A stretch of DNA of 5,792 bases from Actinomycetes bacterium. Its GTDB lineage: Bacteria > Actinomycetota > Actinomycetes > Actinomycetales > Cellulomonadaceae. The translations under genes were made by a program, and so were the position numbers. The stretch spans positions 1-5,792 of the forward strand of contig JAEWOA010000243.1 of assembly GCA_023461115.1 (NCBI GenBank). The letters are read 5' to 3'. Below, in pieces: positions 4,852 to 5,792 of this stretch. Numbering within the stretch: the stretch's first letter is position 1; every line of letters begins with the position of its first letter. Below the pieces are notes generated by a model. The model saw nothing but the letters and a program-made list of their open reading frames with translations. It was not told where the DNA came from and made no database searches.

Positions 4852-5792
4852 TCACCCGACGAGGGACCAGTACCGGCCGAACTCGCTCTCCAGCGTCAGG
4901 CGCCCGAGCTTGCGGTACTCGCGGTAGATCGCCGTGACCACGTGCTTCATGCCGATCATGCCGCCGTCGGCGGCCGCCAGGTACGCCGCCGTGACCGCGG
5001 CCGAGCGGATCGCGCCGCCCGCGAGCTCGAACGCCTGCGCGCAGAAGGCGAGGTCGACGTCGTCGAGCCGAGGCACCAGCGTGCCCAGGCTGCGGTCCCA
5101 GAGCGCCTCGCGCTGGCCGGCGTCCGGCAGGGGGAAGTCGACGACGACGTCGAGGCGCCGGATGAACGCGTCGTCGATGTTGGCCCGCAGGTTGGTGGCC
5201 AGGATCGCGAGCCCGTCGAACGTCTCCATCCGCTGCAGCAGGTACGCCGACTCGATGTTGGCGTAGCGGTCGTGCGCGTCCTTGACCTCGGACCGGCGGC
5301 CGAACACCGCGTCGGCCTCGTCGAACAGCAGGACCGCGTTGACCCCGGCCGCGCCCGCGAAGATCCGCTCGAGGTTCTTCTCGGTCTCGCCGATGTACTT
5401 GTCGACGACGGTCGCCAGGTCGACGACGTACAGGTCGAGGCCGAGCTCGTTGGCGACCACCTCGGCGGACATCGTCTTGCCCGTGCCCGAGTCGCCTGCG
5501 AACAGCGCGGAGACGCCGTGCCCTCGCCCACCACCGGGCCGCATGCGCCAGTCGCCCAGCACCTGCTCGCGGTGCCGTGCCCTCGTCGCGATCTCGCGCA
5601 GCGCGCCCACCGCCGGCTTCGGGAGCACGAGGTCCGGCCAGCCGACCGCCGGGTCGACTCGCCGCGCGAGGCGCTCGAGCGCGGTGCCGTTCTCGGCGCG
5701 CGCGCCGCGGCGCACGTGGTCCGCGGTCAGCGACCCGTCGAGCGCGGCCTGGCGGCGCGCGGAACGCGCGGCTCGGGCGACCTGTTCGGGGC
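4852..5792 (-). CDS. AAA+ ATPase of a contractile injection system (Afp15-like), 5' partial
   Basis: This is the C-terminal 312 residues of an AAA+ ATPase. In CIS clusters such proteins are thought to power assembly, remodelling or disassembly of the particle in the cytoplasm. Visible motifs, by window position: Walker A GDSGTGKT (5473-5496), a KYIGETEKN pore-loop/helix segment just after it, Walker B VLLFDEAD (5311-5334), sensor 1 Asn in ILATNL (5191-5193), the FIRRLD arginine-finger region (about 5150-5166) and a sensor-2-like GGAIRSA. The nucleotide site therefore looks intact. A GTG at 5713-5715 could be taken as a start, but the frame stays open upstream to the window edge and encodes plausible Arg/Ala-rich helical sequence (ending LTADHV before the GTG). 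The GTG is probably an internal valine and the true start lies beyond 5792; actinobacterial homologues are usually about 600-700 aa. The protein ends EFGRYWSLVG, with TGA at 4852-4854. It is followed by the DUF4157 gene. The family call is strong; the exact step it powers is inference. Confidence 0.93.
   Translation of the reverse strand, partial: PEQVARAARSARRQAALDGSLTADHVRRGARAENGTALERLARRVDPAVGWPDLVLPKPAVGALREIATRARHREQVLGDWRMRPGGGRGHGVSALFAGDSGTGKTMSAEVVANELGLDLYVVDLATVVDKYIGETEKNLERIFAGAAGVNAVLLFDEADAVFGRRSEVKDAHDRYANIESAYLLQRMETFDGLAILATNLRANIDDAFIRRLDVVVDFPLPDAGQREALWDRSLGTLVPRLDDVDLAFCAQAFELAGGAIRSAAVTAAYLAAADGGMIGMKHVVTAIYREYRKLGRLTLESEFGRYWSLVG

Noticed and set aside
2778..4937. 719-codon open frame on the plus strand
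   Set aside because: It lies antisense to the sheath and DUF4157 genes. The product is Arg/Gly/Val-rich with no family signature; long antisense frames are expected when third codon positions are nearly all G or C.
1..5792. Toxin effector, tRNA, rRNA, insertion sequence or integrase
   Set aside because: No matching motif, structure or terminal repeat was seen on either strand.

Overview
The window carries a block of genes for a contractile injection system (CIS; phage-tail-like, of the extracellular or 'eCIS' family). All genes lie on the minus strand, so transcription runs from high to low coordinates. Base composition is very GC-rich, with G or C at nearly every third codon position and strong Shine-Dalgarno sites. 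Together with the gene order, this suggests a high-GC actinobacterium, possibly a Cellulomonas-like member of the Micrococcales. That assignment is inference only; there is no rRNA or other taxonomic marker.

Layout in transcription order: (1) the C-terminal part of an Afp15-like AAA+ ATPase, 5' end outside the window (5792-4852); (2) a 147-bp gap with a hairpin just after the ATPase stop; (3) a small standalone DUF4157 ('eCIS core') protein with an HELTH zinc-metallopeptidase-like motif (4704-4018); (4) a 121-bp gap with a 24-bp dyad and a strong ribosome binding site; (5) a full-length tail sheath (3896-2340); (6) a tail tube (2313-1864); (7) a 151-aa conserved tail/baseplate-type protein (1864-1409); (8) a 52-aa DUF6760-like protein (1412-1254); (9) a long Pro/Ala/Ser/Thr-rich protein that starts 1 nt after the preceding stop and runs open past the window's left edge (1252 to 1). 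The sheath-to-tube gap is only 26 bp, and the last four genes overlap or nearly touch, so they are probably translationally coupled.

Expected joint action: tube subunits stack into the inner tube, sheath subunits polymerise around it and contract, and the AAA+ ATPase acts in assembly, remodelling or disassembly. The two small proteins between tube and the Pro-rich gene occupy the place where contractile phages keep tail-assembly factors. The DUF4157 protein and the Pro-rich protein share short V/L-Q-R motifs and are the least understood parts. No recognisable toxin, tail fibre, spike, baseplate wedge or tape measure lies in the window; those genes are expected outside it.

The system type is known. 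The points most worth a second look are the long hidden Pro-rich frame, the V/L-Q-R motifs it shares with the metallopeptidase-like neighbour, the GTGA overlap beside a G5 run, and the intergenic dyad before the sheath gene.
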